Shown: positions 25,787 through 33,615 of the stretch, piece after piece
Layout of the letters: each line of letters opens with the position of its first letter
Position numbering within the stretch: position 1 is the first letter of the stretch
NCBI GenBank assembly: GCA_902363805.1
Contig: CABJBF010000004.1
Coordinates: 186,001-250,000, forward strand
DNA: 64,000 nucleotides
Direction of reading: 5' to 3'
DNA from: Eubacteriaceae bacterium
Lineage (GTDB): Bacteria > Bacillota > Clostridia > Lachnospirales > Lachnospiraceae
Notes under the pieces: model-generated
What the model was told of the DNA's origin: nothing
The model's input: only the letters and a program-made list of their open reading frames with translations
Databases searched by the model: none
Translations under genes and position numbers: made by a program

Positions 25787-27331
25787 TTAACCTCCAAAAT
25801 AAGAGAAGTGCATATAATCTTTACGCTCGCCCCAGAATCCTCGGCTAAATCCATATTTTTCAAGAATTTTTACCAAATTACATTTCAAAGGTATTGAGTA
25901 TTTATTTTTCTTTGGCTTCCAGAAAGAACCGGCAAGAATTTGTTTCCCCTGGACCATATAGTTTTCGTTTGAATTGATGTCAAAGGCAAGGCCTAAGCAA
26001 TGCTCAGAAGTTGATGAATTTCCGCGCCAATTATAACAACCGATATCATGTATTGGGAATCTTTCCTTGCTTTTATAAATTTCTTTAAACATTTTATCTA
26101 CAGAAGGAGCAACACCTTTATGAACATAGAGATAAAAAGTTCTCGTATATTTTTTACCATGCCTGTTTATATCCCAAACTTTAGCTTTTACTAATTTCAT
26201 ATTTTTCCAAGCTTGTTTGCTGTTTTTGTATTTATAAATATTTTTATTACCAAATATACGTTTATGTCTGCTTGTGTAATCTTCATCTTTGTATGTGTAG
26301 TAATCACAGTATTTTGTATATGTCTCAGGTTCAATACTTTCTAATTTTTTACCTTTTACATTTACATATCCAAATACTTTGTAATAATAAGCAACTCCAT
26401 TTGTAAGTTTTTTCTGTGTATAAGAAGTGGTTGAGTTACTTTTTATTGTTTTTAATTTTTTGTAACCTGAGTCATAGGATGTTGAGTAATAAATAATATA
26501 TCCGTCAGCATTATTTAAATTTTTCCAGGTAATTGTATTTGTACCAGGTTTATTAGATGCAGATTTTTTAATTTTAGTTGCATCGATTCTTACGATATCT
26601 GATAAAGCAGAAGAAATTGTACCTGAATATTTTTGGCCATTAAATAACACATAAGGGCATACTTTATAATAATAAGTTTGTCCTACAGTTAGATTACAGT
26701 CCGTATATGATAATGCTGAATTTTCATAGAAAGAATCATAATATGACAAATTATTATTTGTGGCTGAAGAATTTATATAATCACAAATTAAAGTAAAATC
26801 AGAATCCGGATTAGTGCTTCTATAGATATAATAACCTGAAGCATCTGATACAGGATACCAGTTTACTGTCATTGATTTTCCACTTGAAGCTGTAACAGAT
26901 TGAAGTGCGACCTGATTAAGAGGTATGAGTATCTGATTAGAAACAACTTCATCACTACATATTTCGCCAAAATAATAGTCGTAAGTATAAGCTACGATTT
27001 TATAATAATAAGGAACACATTTTGAAATATTGTAATCAGTGTATGATGTGCTGTATCGTGACAATGTAGTTAATAATTCATAAGCCCCATTTTCTGAAGT
27101 GGCTCTGTAAATATAAAATCCATTAACATAATAGTTGTCATAGTTCCACGTAAGTGTAACAGATGAAGAGTAAGAATCAGATGAAACAGTTGCGGTAAAA
27201 TCTGTAGGGGCATTAGGTTTTGTAACAGTTGTTTCTGTCTCTTTCTCGTCAAATGCAAATGCATCTACATGAAAAAATGCTCCTAGTGAAAGAGCAAATA
27301 TAATAGTCATAACAAGACTAAACTTTTTCAT
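25787..27331 (-). CDS. Secreted Fn3-repeat protein with C-terminal M15 (VanY/DacB-type) peptidase domain
   Basis: 514 residues. An N-terminal signal peptide (~1-27, ending VDAFA) is followed by three fibronectin type III-like repeats (~38-135, 140-245 and 250-340; each has the 'YYIYRST' then 'YYYKV' pattern). The C-terminal M15 domain holds the zinc ligands His444 and Asp451 in SEHCLGLAFD and His508 in DYMHFS, with Glu502 or Asp505 as possible catalytic acids. M15 enzymes cleave D-Ala-D-Ala or related peptidoglycan crosslinks. It is probably a cell-wall carboxypeptidase held in the wall by its repeats. Its own promoter must lie in the 27332-27400 region. AAAGGAGG precedes the ATG. Confidence 0.9.
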   Translation of the reverse strand: MKKFSLVMTIIFALSLGAFFHVDAFAFDEKETETTVTKPNAPTDFTATVSSDSYSSSVTLTWNYDNYYVNGFYIYRATSENGAYELLTTLSRYSTSYTDYNISKCVPYYYKIVAYTYDYYFGEICSDEVVSNQILIPLNQVALQSVTASSGKSMTVNWYPVSDASGYYIYRSTNPDSDFTLICDYINSSATNNNLSYYDSFYENSALSYTDCNLTVGQTYYYKVCPYVLFNGQKYSGTISSALSDIVRIDATKIKKSASNKPGTNTITWKNLNNADGYIIYYSTSYDSGYKKLKTIKSNSTTSYTQKKLTNGVAYYYKVFGYVNVKGKKLESIEPETYTKYCDYYTYKDEDYTSRHKRIFGNKNIYKYKNSKQAWKNMKLVKAKVWDINRHGKKYTRTFYLYVHKGVAPSVDKMFKEIYKSKERFPIHDIGCYNWRGNSSTSEHCLGLAFDINSNENYMVQGKQILAGSFWKPKKNKYSIPLKCNLVKILEKYGFSRGFWGERKDYMHFSYFGG

Positions 27332-27401
27332 AATAAAAATCCTCCTTTATTTACAAATTCATAGTGTGCTAATAAACATATTCTTGAAAGAATACCTGCG
27401 C

Positions 27402-27610
27402 TATTTGTTACTTTCCGGATTAGACATAATTATATATATCAAACACGTCATTTTTTCTTTTTTTCTGCGCCGTTTATGGTACCTAAAAAAGTAAAACTCG
27501 CCTAAAGGCTCAAACATTACTTTTTCAGGTACACTATGCTCGCAAAAATAGAAAAAATTTCCTATCGTTTGATACATATAATTATGTCTAATCTGAGATA
27601 CAAACAAATA
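27402..27610. repeat. ~200-bp giant palindromic element
   Basis: Bases 27418-27444 and 27567-27593 are 27-base inverted repeats with one mismatch (core GATTAGACATAATTATAT). Inside them the arms continue to match imperfectly (TTTTTTCTTTTTTT...GCG...GGTACC against GGTAC...CGCAAAAATAGAAAAAA). The centre has TAAAAAAGTAA/TTACTTTTTCA and a GCCTaaAGGC tip. The segment therefore folds into one long hairpin. No stop-free frame here is a credible gene. The rest of 27332-27886 holds only the divergent promoters. Confidence 0.65.
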
Positions 27611-27816
27611 TCTGTGGTATTAAACAAAAATTGCTTTTGTTTTGAACTGACAAAAATAAATGTTGTTTCCAGACAAAATAGTAACATATATATAATATGA
27701 CATGTTTCTATAAAAATCTACTTTTATTAATTAGAATATTCAGCAAAAAATTTTGAACTAAAAATTTTGATTCCCCCAATATATATAATTAAATCCACTC
27801 TAGTAAAGATAAAAAA

Positions 27817-27870
27817 ATAAACAGTATATAACAGTTGACAGAACAGTTTGTGCTGTTATATACTGTTTAT
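27817..27870. promoter_or_regulatory. Perfect inverted-repeat operator of the YtrA-type operon enclosing its promoter
   Basis: Arms 27817-27834 and 27853-27870 are exact 18-bp inverted repeats (ATAAACAGTATATAACAG) separated by 18 bp. TTGACA (27835-27840) lies directly after the left arm. A -10-like TATACT (27859-27864, 18-base spacer) lies within the right arm. A dimeric GntR repressor bound here would cover the whole promoter, consistent with autoregulation by the next gene. Confidence 0.85.
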
Positions 27871-27886
27871 ATAAGGAGGGAGTTAT

Positions 27887-28261
27887 ATGAATCTTATAAT
27901 TAATAATTCCTCGCAGACACCTATCTATGAACAAATTGTTGATCAGGTTAAGGAACAGATAATAAGAGGAAATCTTAAGGAAGGTAATGCACTGCCTTCG
28001 GTAAGGGCAATGGCGAAAGAACTTAGAATTAGTGCTTTAACAGTAAAGAAGGCATATGATGCATTAGAGCAGGAAGGTTATGTTGTAACAGTTCATGGAA
28101 AAGGCAGCTATATTTCTAATATTGGTAGCAATATTAAGTTAGAGGAACTTAGAAGAGAAGTGGAAAAAGATTTTGAAACTGCCATTAGAAAGGGAAAGAG
28201 AAGTGGAATGACTGATGATGAGATAAAAGAATTGTTAGAACTTATTTTGGAGGATATGTAA
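27887..28261 (+). CDS. GntR-family regulator, YtrA subfamily
   Basis: 124 residues. An N-terminal winged helix-turn-helix (PIYEQIVDQVKEQIIRGNL...LPSVRAMAKELRISALTVKKAY, ~10-75) is followed by a short helical tail, without the ligand-binding domain of other GntR classes. This is the YtrA form, which usually represses its own operon of ABC transporter genes. It lies directly below a perfect palindromic operator and 1 base before the ABC ATPase. The inducing signal is unknown; cell-envelope-active compounds trigger YtrA in Bacillus. Confidence 0.94.
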   Translation: MNLIINNSSQTPIYEQIVDQVKEQIIRGNLKEGNALPSVRAMAKELRISALTVKKAYDALEQEGYVVTVHGKGSYISNIGSNIKLEELRREVEKDFETAIRKGKRSGMTDDEIKELLELILEDM

Positions 28262-28262
28262 T

Positions 28263-29126
28263 ATGATTGAGATTAGTAATATAAAGAAAAACTATCAGAA
28301 CTTTAGGCTTGAATGTTCGTTAAATATTGCGCCGGGTAGAATAACAGGAATCATTGGAGCTAATGGAGCGGGAAAGAGTACTTTGTTTAAGGCGATTCTT
28401 GGTTTAATTAATCTGGATGAAGGACAAATAAAGATTTTTGGAAAAGACAGCAGAAAGTTAGATGTACACGACAAAGAAAAATTAGGAGTTGTGCTTGCAG
28501 AGAGTGGATTTAGTGAATATTTAAAAGTTAAGGCACTGGTTCCCATATTAAAAAATATGTATCCGGATTTTGATAAAGATATGTTTTTGAATAAATGTAA
28601 CAATTTTAACATTCCACTTAATAAGATGATTAAAGATTTATCTACGGGAACAAAGGCGAAATTAAAAGTAATAGTAGCTATAAGTCACAATGCTGAAATA
28701 TTGATTCTTGATGAGCCAACAGCAGGATTAGATGTTATAACAAGAAATGAAGTTTTAGATATTATTAGAATATATATGGAAGAGGAAATGCGAACTGTAA
28801 TCATAAGTTCTCATATATCAAGTGATTTAGAAAATTTATGTGATGATATTTACATGATTAATGATGGTAAAATAATTTTGCACGAAGATATGTATAAACT
28901 TTTAGATTTGTATGGAGTTATAAAGGCAAATGAAGAACAGTATGAAAATTTAAAATCAGATACAAATTATAAAAATATAATTCTTTGCTGCGAAAAGGAA
29001 AAATATGGATATAAATGTATAACTAACGACAGAAAATATATAGTTGATAATTATCCGGAAATAGTTATAGAAAAAGGCAATATAGATGAATTAATTATGG
29101 TTTTAGTGAAAGGTGAGAAGATATGA
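28263..29126 (+). CDS. ABC transporter ATP-binding protein (YtrB-like)
   Basis: 287 residues with Walker A GANGAGKST (32-40), a degenerate signature LSTGTKAKLKV, Walker B ILILDEPTAGLD and the switch histidine region VIISSHISSDLE. The C-terminal ~80 residues form the accessory region common in ABC-2 exporters. Ribosome binding site TTTTGGAGGA overlaps the end of the regulator gene. The stop overlaps the permease start by 4 bases. It forms an exporter with the next gene. The substrate is unknown. Confidence 0.95.
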   Translation: MIEISNIKKNYQNFRLECSLNIAPGRITGIIGANGAGKSTLFKAILGLINLDEGQIKIFGKDSRKLDVHDKEKLGVVLAESGFSEYLKVKALVPILKNMYPDFDKDMFLNKCNNFNIPLNKMIKDLSTGTKAKLKVIVAISHNAEILILDEPTAGLDVITRNEVLDIIRIYMEEEMRTVIISSHISSDLENLCDDIYMINDGKIILHEDMYKLLDLYGVIKANEEQYENLKSDTNYKNIILCCEKEKYGYKCITNDRKYIVDNYPEIVIEKGNIDELIMVLVKGEKI

Positions 29127-29776
29127 AAGGTTTAATAATAAAAGATTTTCAATTACTTTTTAGTAATAAAAGGATTTTGTATATAGTATTTGCTATAGCA
29201 CTATTCAGTGCGATGATGGGAGATGGAATAACACTTACATATATTTCATCTTTTGTTGCAGTAATGTTACAGGTTAGTGCATTGGCTACGATTTCATATG
29301 ATAATTATCAGCATGGAAACACTTTTTTAATGACATTACCGTTAAGAAGAAAAGATTATGTGATAGAAAAATATATTTTTTGCAGCATTATTGCATTTGT
29401 TGGAATAATTTTTTCTTTAATCCTGGGTTTATTAGTTAAGATGAGAACAAATAATATGAAAATAGAAATAGCTGTCGGAATAGTTATTGCATTAGTATTT
29501 TTAATTTATTCGTTTATAGCAATTCCTCTGGAATTAAAGTTTGGAAATGAAGTAGGAAGGACAATACCATTTATTATAGGAGCGGTAATATTTTTAATTG
29601 CACAGATTTTAATACAGGTTAATGATAGTTTATTTGATTCAATTATGAATTGGTTAAATAAATTAGAAAATATAAGTGATATAACAGCTTTAATGATTGC
29701 GATTGCAGCATTTGTGATTGCATTAACAATAACGATTCCAATTAGTATAAAAATCATTAATAAGAAAGAATTTTAA
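29123..29776 (+). CDS. ABC-2 type transporter permease
   Basis: 217 residues with six predicted transmembrane helices. It begins MKGLIIKDFQLLFSNKRILY, the cytoplasmic N-terminal motif 'LI.KD......R' of small ABC-2 permeases. Residue pattern TLPLRRKDYVIEKYI near position 71 is the typical cytosolic coupling segment. It overlaps the ATPase gene by 4 bases and closes the three-gene YtrA-type operon. Confidence 0.9.
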   Translation: MKGLIIKDFQLLFSNKRILYIVFAIALFSAMMGDGITLTYISSFVAVMLQVSALATISYDNYQHGNTFLMTLPLRRKDYVIEKYIFCSIIAFVGIIFSLILGLLVKMRTNNMKIEIAVGIVIALVFLIYSFIAIPLELKFGNEVGRTIPFIIGAVIFLIAQILIQVNDSLFDSIMNWLNKLENISDITALMIAIAAFVIALTITIPISIKIINKKEF

Positions 29777-29796
29777 AAAAATATAAAATCAAACGG

Positions 29797-29825
29797 TTGA
29801 AATTTATTTTATTAAGTGATACTAT
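29797..29825 (+). promoter_or_regulatory. Promoter of the T-box/alaA transcript
   Basis: TTGAAA (29797-29802) and TACTAT (29820-29825) with a 17-base spacer place the transcription start just before the T-box Stem I. Confidence 0.6.
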
Positions 29826-29844
29826 ACTAAAAGATTAGATTAAT

Positions 29845-30108
29845 AAAGGCTGTGAAGGAGAGGAGTAACTTTCGGAGAGTTTATAGAGAGAAGATGGTAG
29901 CTGGAAATCTTCAATGAACCGTTAGTGAAGCAGTTCCGGAGCTTTGAACCCAACGGCATTATTGCTTAGTAGGCTTCAACGGGTTCTCCCGTTACAGAGA
30001 GATGATGTGGATGTGCATCAGCAGAGTGCAGAATAATAAGTTCTGAATATTAGGTGGTAACACGGAGTAATTCGCCCTAAACGTTTAACAACGTTTAGGG
30101 CTTTTTTT
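29845..30108 (+). promoter_or_regulatory. T-box riboswitch leader of alaA, probable alanine specifier
   Basis: Stem I features appear in order: an AGTAA specifier-loop half (29864-29868), AGAGAG and the GGTAGCTGGAAA apical region, then GAAGCAGTT, which carries a likely specifier triplet GCA (29930-29932, Ala). The T-box sequence TAGGTGGTAACACGG is at 30051-30065. The terminator stem GCCCTAAACGT/ACGTTTAGGGC (30074-30084 with 30091-30101) is followed by seven T's. Uncharged tRNA pairing at the T-box would stabilise the antiterminator and allow alaA transcription. The element class is certain; the specifier reading is supported by the identity of the gene. Confidence 0.93.
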
Positions 30109-30183
30109 ATGCATGACAAATTCATATTTATGAAAGTCCGTTTTAAAAGAAAACGAAATTTTGATTATCAGGAGGTAAATGAA

Positions 30184-31401
30184 ATGAGAACATTTGAGAA
30201 ATCATCAAAATTAGATTGTGTATGTTATGATATTAGAGGACCAATTATGGACGAAGCCCAGAGAATGAGTGAACAGGGAATTGATATTTTAAAATTAAAT
30301 ATTGGAAATCCTGCACCATTTGGATTTAAGGCACCAAAAGAAATAGAAGAAGCAATTGGAAATAATGCTGCAATTACAGAGGGATATTCAGATTCAAAGG
30401 GACTTGTATCAGCAAGGGAAGCAATCCTTAAATATTGTCAAAGTAAGAATATGCCTAATGTAACAATTGATGATATTTATACAGGAAATGGTGTAAGCGA
30501 ATTGATTACAATGTCAATGAATGGATTATTAAATTATGGAGATGAAGTTTTAGTGCCAATGCCTGATTATCCATTGTGGACTGCATCAGTTACTTTAGCA
30601 GGTGGTAAAGCAGTTCATTACAGATGTGATGACAAGCAAAACTGGTATCCTGACATTAAAGACATGGAAAGTAAAATCACTCCGAAGACAAAGGCAATTG
30701 TTGTTATAAATCCAAATAATCCAACAGGTGCATTATATCCGACAGAAATATTAGAGCAGATAGTTGATTTGGCAAGAAAACATGAATTAATATTATTTGC
30801 TGATGAAATATATGATAGACTTGTTATGGATGGAAAAGAGCATATAGCTCTTTCGTCATTGGCACCTGATTTATTAACTGTAAGTTTTAACGGATTATCC
30901 AAATCACATTTAATAGCAGGTTACAGATGTGGATGGATGGTCCTTTGTGGAGAAAAGAAACATGCAAAAGGCTACATAGAAGGAATTAAATTACTTTCAG
31001 CTATGCGTTTATGTTCAAATGTTCCTGCACAGTCATTAATTCCGGTAGCACTTGATAATTTGGAAAGCACAAAAGAATTACTTGTTCCGGGTGGAAGAAT
31101 TTATGAACAGAGAGAAGTGATTTATAATGCTTTAAATGAAATAGATGGGCTTTCAGTAGTAAAACCTACAGCAGCATTTTATATGTTCCCTAAGCTTGAT
31201 ATTAAGAAATTTGGTATTATAGATGATGAAAAATTTGTTCTTGATTTCCTCAAGGAAAAACATATTTTATTTACTCATGGTGGAGGATTCCATTGGGATC
31301 AACCGGATCATTTTAGAGTTGTATTTTTACCTGAAGTGTCTGTTTTATCGACAGCAGCAGACAGACTCAATGACTTCTTAAGCACATATCATCAGAATTA
31401 A
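30184..31401 (+). CDS. alaA: Alanine transaminase AlaA (PLP-dependent aminotransferase class I)
   Basis: 405 residues from ATG 30184, which has an AGGAGG site; the frame runs 25 codons further up into the T-box terminator and that part is not coding. The sequence follows E. coli AlaA closely as I recall it, including the start (EKSSKLDCVCYDIRGPIMDEA), LNIGNPAPFGF, IYTGNGVSELI, MPDYPLWTASV and NPNNPTGALYP. The PLP lysine lies in FNGLSKSHLIAGYRCGWM. It makes alanine from pyruvate and glutamate. Control by an Ala-type T-box fits this role. The next gene, 138 bases on, is unrelated. Confidence 0.95.
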   Translation: MRTFEKSSKLDCVCYDIRGPIMDEAQRMSEQGIDILKLNIGNPAPFGFKAPKEIEEAIGNNAAITEGYSDSKGLVSAREAILKYCQSKNMPNVTIDDIYTGNGVSELITMSMNGLLNYGDEVLVPMPDYPLWTASVTLAGGKAVHYRCDDKQNWYPDIKDMESKITPKTKAIVVINPNNPTGALYPTEILEQIVDLARKHELILFADEIYDRLVMDGKEHIALSSLAPDLLTVSFNGLSKSHLIAGYRCGWMVLCGEKKHAKGYIEGIKLLSAMRLCSNVPAQSLIPVALDNLESTKELLVPGGRIYEQREVIYNALNEIDGLSVVKPTAAFYMFPKLDIKKFGIIDDEKFVLDFLKEKHILFTHGGGFHWDQPDHFRVVFLPEVSVLSTAADRLNDFLSTYHQN

Positions 31402-31440
31402 AGTATTATAATGAATTAATTTGAATATCGTGGTAAAATG

Positions 31441-31483
31441 AGACTAGGAATGTTCTTTGACTTGAAAGAAACTTTCCTAGTCT
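31441..31483 (+). terminator. Hairpin after alaA, possible terminator
   Basis: AGACTAGGAA (31441-31450) pairs with TTCCTAGTCT (31474-31483). The following bases are TAAATATG, with no clear T-run, so termination is likely but weak. Confidence 0.5.
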
Positions 31484-31539
31484 TAAATATGCAGTAAAAA
31501 AGTCTGCATAAAAAGAAATATATAACGGAGGTTGCTAAA

Positions 31540-32052
31540 ATGAGTAATTTTAAAGAGATTACACCGGAAGAATATAAAGGAAACGTATTTAATGATATAG
31601 GAAAAAAATGGATGCTTATAACAGCTGCTAAGGATGGAAAAGTTAATACAATGACTGCTTCATGGGGCAATATGGGAGTTATGTGGGGAAAAGATATTGT
31701 ATCAGTGTTTATAAGACAGACAAGATTTACAAAAGAGTTTGTTGATAATGCAGACTGCTTTTCAATTTCATTCCTTGACCATGAAAAGTATGCAAAGGAA
31801 CTTAGTTATTTAGGAACAGTATCAGGAAGAGATGAAGATAAAATAAATAAAGCAAATCTTCATGTAGAATTTAGCGGAGATGTTCCTTATATAGAAGAAG
31901 CAGATGATGTTATGATTTGTAAAAAGATGTTTAGACAGACTATGGAACCGGACGCTTTTATTGATAAAGAAGCATTAGAAAAATGGTATAGCGATAAGAA
32001 TTATCATGACATGTATATGGCATCAATAGAACATATATTAGAAAAAAAATAA
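31540..32052 (+). CDS. Flavin reductase-like (FMN-binding split-barrel) protein
   Basis: 170 residues. The flavin reductase-like domain shows KKWMLITAAKDGKVNTMTASWGNMG (segment following residue ~22) and VFIRQTRFTKEFVDNADCFSIS, the typical FMN-contacting strands. It is probably an FMN-binding reductase or oxidoreductase of the cytoplasm. The physiological electron acceptor is unknown. It lies 45 bases before the alarmone synthetase and may share its transcript. ACGGAGG serves as ribosome binding site. Confidence 0.9.
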   Translation: MSNFKEITPEEYKGNVFNDIGKKWMLITAAKDGKVNTMTASWGNMGVMWGKDIVSVFIRQTRFTKEFVDNADCFSISFLDHEKYAKELSYLGTVSGRDEDKINKANLHVEFSGDVPYIEEADDVMICKKMFRQTMEPDAFIDKEALEKWYSDKNYHDMYMASIEHILEKK

Positions 32053-32097
32053 TAAATGCAGGGTATTTTGTACCACATGCAAAAGAAAGGATAAGTA

Positions 32098-32796
32098 TTG
32101 AAAGTAGGGCATATTAGAGATTATTTCATCCGTGGAATACTAAAAACTGACACATTTCAGAAAGTGCATGAAAATATAATGCCAATGAATGAATTAATGG
32201 CATATTACAGATGTGCTATTATGGAGGTAGAAACTAAGTTTAAAGTACTGAATGAAGAATTTTCACTTCAGTATGACAGAAATCCAATTGAAACTATTAA
32301 ATCAAGATTAAAATCAGCAGATGGTATTGTTGAAAAATTGAACAAAAAGAATTTACCATTTACTGTTGAGGCAATAGAAGAATATATTAAAGATGTAGCA
32401 GGTGTAAGAGTTATCTGTTCATTTGAAGAAGATATATATCTTTTAGCAGACTGCTTATTAAAGCAGGATGATATAGTTTTATTAGAGATGAAAGATTATT
32501 TCAAAAATCCTAAGGAAAATGGATATAGAAGTTTACATTTAATTGTAGAAGTACCGATTTTCCTAAAAGAGGGAAAGAAGTATATGAAGGTCGAAGTTCA
32601 GCTTAGAACTATCGCAATGGATTTTTGGGCTACGCTTGAACACAAACTAAGATATAAAAAGAACATAAAACCGGAAATACTAGAAGAATTATCACAGGAA
32701 TTATATGACTGTGCAGAAATGACAGCAAAGCTGGATGCTAAGATGTCATTGATTAAGAACAGACTTTCACAGGAAAACGGAGAAGAAATCAGATGA
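32098..32796 (+). CDS. Small alarmone synthetase, RelA/SpoT nucleotidyltransferase domain
   Basis: 232 residues with a RelA/SpoT synthetase domain (~60-190): [49 protein letters not shown] and [20 protein letters not shown]. There is no HD hydrolase, TGS or ACT domain, so it is a RelQ/RelP-type small synthetase that makes (p)ppGpp. Translation starts at TTG 32098 with AAAGGA 6 bases upstream. It overlaps xth by 4 bases. Confidence 0.94.
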   Translation: MKVGHIRDYFIRGILKTDTFQKVHENIMPMNELMAYYRCAIMEVETKFKVLNEEFSLQYDRNPIETIKSRLKSADGIVEKLNKKNLPFTVEAIEEYIKDVAGVRVICSFEEDIYLLADCLLKQDDIVLLEMKDYFKNPKENGYRSLHLIVEVPIFLKEGKKYMKVEVQLRTIAMDFWATLEHKLRYKKNIKPEILEELSQELYDCAEMTAKLDAKMSLIKNRLSQENGEEIR

Positions 32797-33551
32797 AAAA
32801 ACTAATATCATGGAATGTAAACGGATTAAGAGCCTGTCTTGGAAAGAATTTTATGGAATTTTTTGATTATGTAGATGCAGATATATTTTGTTTACAGGAA
32901 ACAAAGATTCAGGAAGGACAGGTAGACTGGAATAAAGAAGGATATTATGCATATTGGAATTATGCAGAAAAGAAAGGATATTCAGGAACAGCAATCTTTT
33001 CAAAAGAAAAGCCTTTAAACGTTACTTATGGCATAGGCATTGAAGAACATGATAAAGAAGGAAGAGTAATTACATTAGAATTTGATAATTACTATATGGT
33101 TACAGTGTATACTCCAAATTCCCAAAATGGTCTTGCAAGACTTGAATATCGTATGAAATGGGAAGATGATTTTAGAAATTATCTTTTAAATTTAAAGAAA
33201 AGTAAGCCTGTTATAGTAACAGGAGATATGAATGTTGCACATAAAGAGATAGACCTTAAAAATCCTAAAACAAACAGAAAGAATGCAGGATTTACTGATG
33301 AAGAGAGACAGAAAATGACGGAACTTTTAGAGGTAGGATTTATAGATACATTCAGATATTTTTATCCTGATACAGAAGGAATATATTCATGGTGGTCATA
33401 TAGGTTTAAGGCAAGAGAAAAGAATGCAGGATGGCGTATAGATTATTTCCTTGTATCTGATGATTTAAAAGATAAATTAATTGATGCACATATTCATACT
33501 GAAATAATGGGCTCAGATCATTGCCCTGTTGAGTTAACAGTAGAGTTATAA
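32793..33551 (+). CDS. xth: Exodeoxyribonuclease III (AP endonuclease)
   Basis: 252 residues, the standard ExoIII length. Catalytic motifs: SWNVNGLRA near the N-terminus, CLQETKIQ (metal-binding Glu), [12 protein letters not shown] and [13 protein letters not shown] at the C-terminus (catalytic His). The [23 protein letters not shown] segment is also diagnostic. It cleaves DNA 5' to abasic sites in base excision repair. The 4-base overlap with the alarmone synthetase gene implies coupling. Confidence 0.97.
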   Translation: MKKLISWNVNGLRACLGKNFMEFFDYVDADIFCLQETKIQEGQVDWNKEGYYAYWNYAEKKGYSGTAIFSKEKPLNVTYGIGIEEHDKEGRVITLEFDNYYMVTVYTPNSQNGLARLEYRMKWEDDFRNYLLNLKKSKPVIVTGDMNVAHKEIDLKNPKTNRKNAGFTDEERQKMTELLEVGFIDTFRYFYPDTEGIYSWWSYRFKAREKNAGWRIDYFLVSDDLKDKLIDAHIHTEIMGSDHCPVELTVEL

Positions 33552-33554
33552 AAT

Positions 33555-33602
33555 AAAGGTTACAGATTATCATCTATAGTGATTAGTCTGTAACCTTTTT
33601 TA
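33555..33602. terminator. Bidirectional terminator between xth and the ABC permease gene
   Basis: AAAGGTTACAGA (33555-33566) pairs with TCTGTAACCTTT (33587-33598), with more T's after it. Converging genes meet here. Confidence 0.85.
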
Positions 33603-33615
33603 ATAATAAGTTTAA

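Noticed and set aside
27401..27607. 68-residue minus-strand frame in the giant palindrome
   Set aside because: The frame is open because both arms read alike on the two strands; it looks like a spurious product of the repeat.
30109..30183. 25-residue N-terminal extension of AlaA
   Set aside because: It lies directly after the T-run of the T-box terminator and the family start matches ATG 30184.
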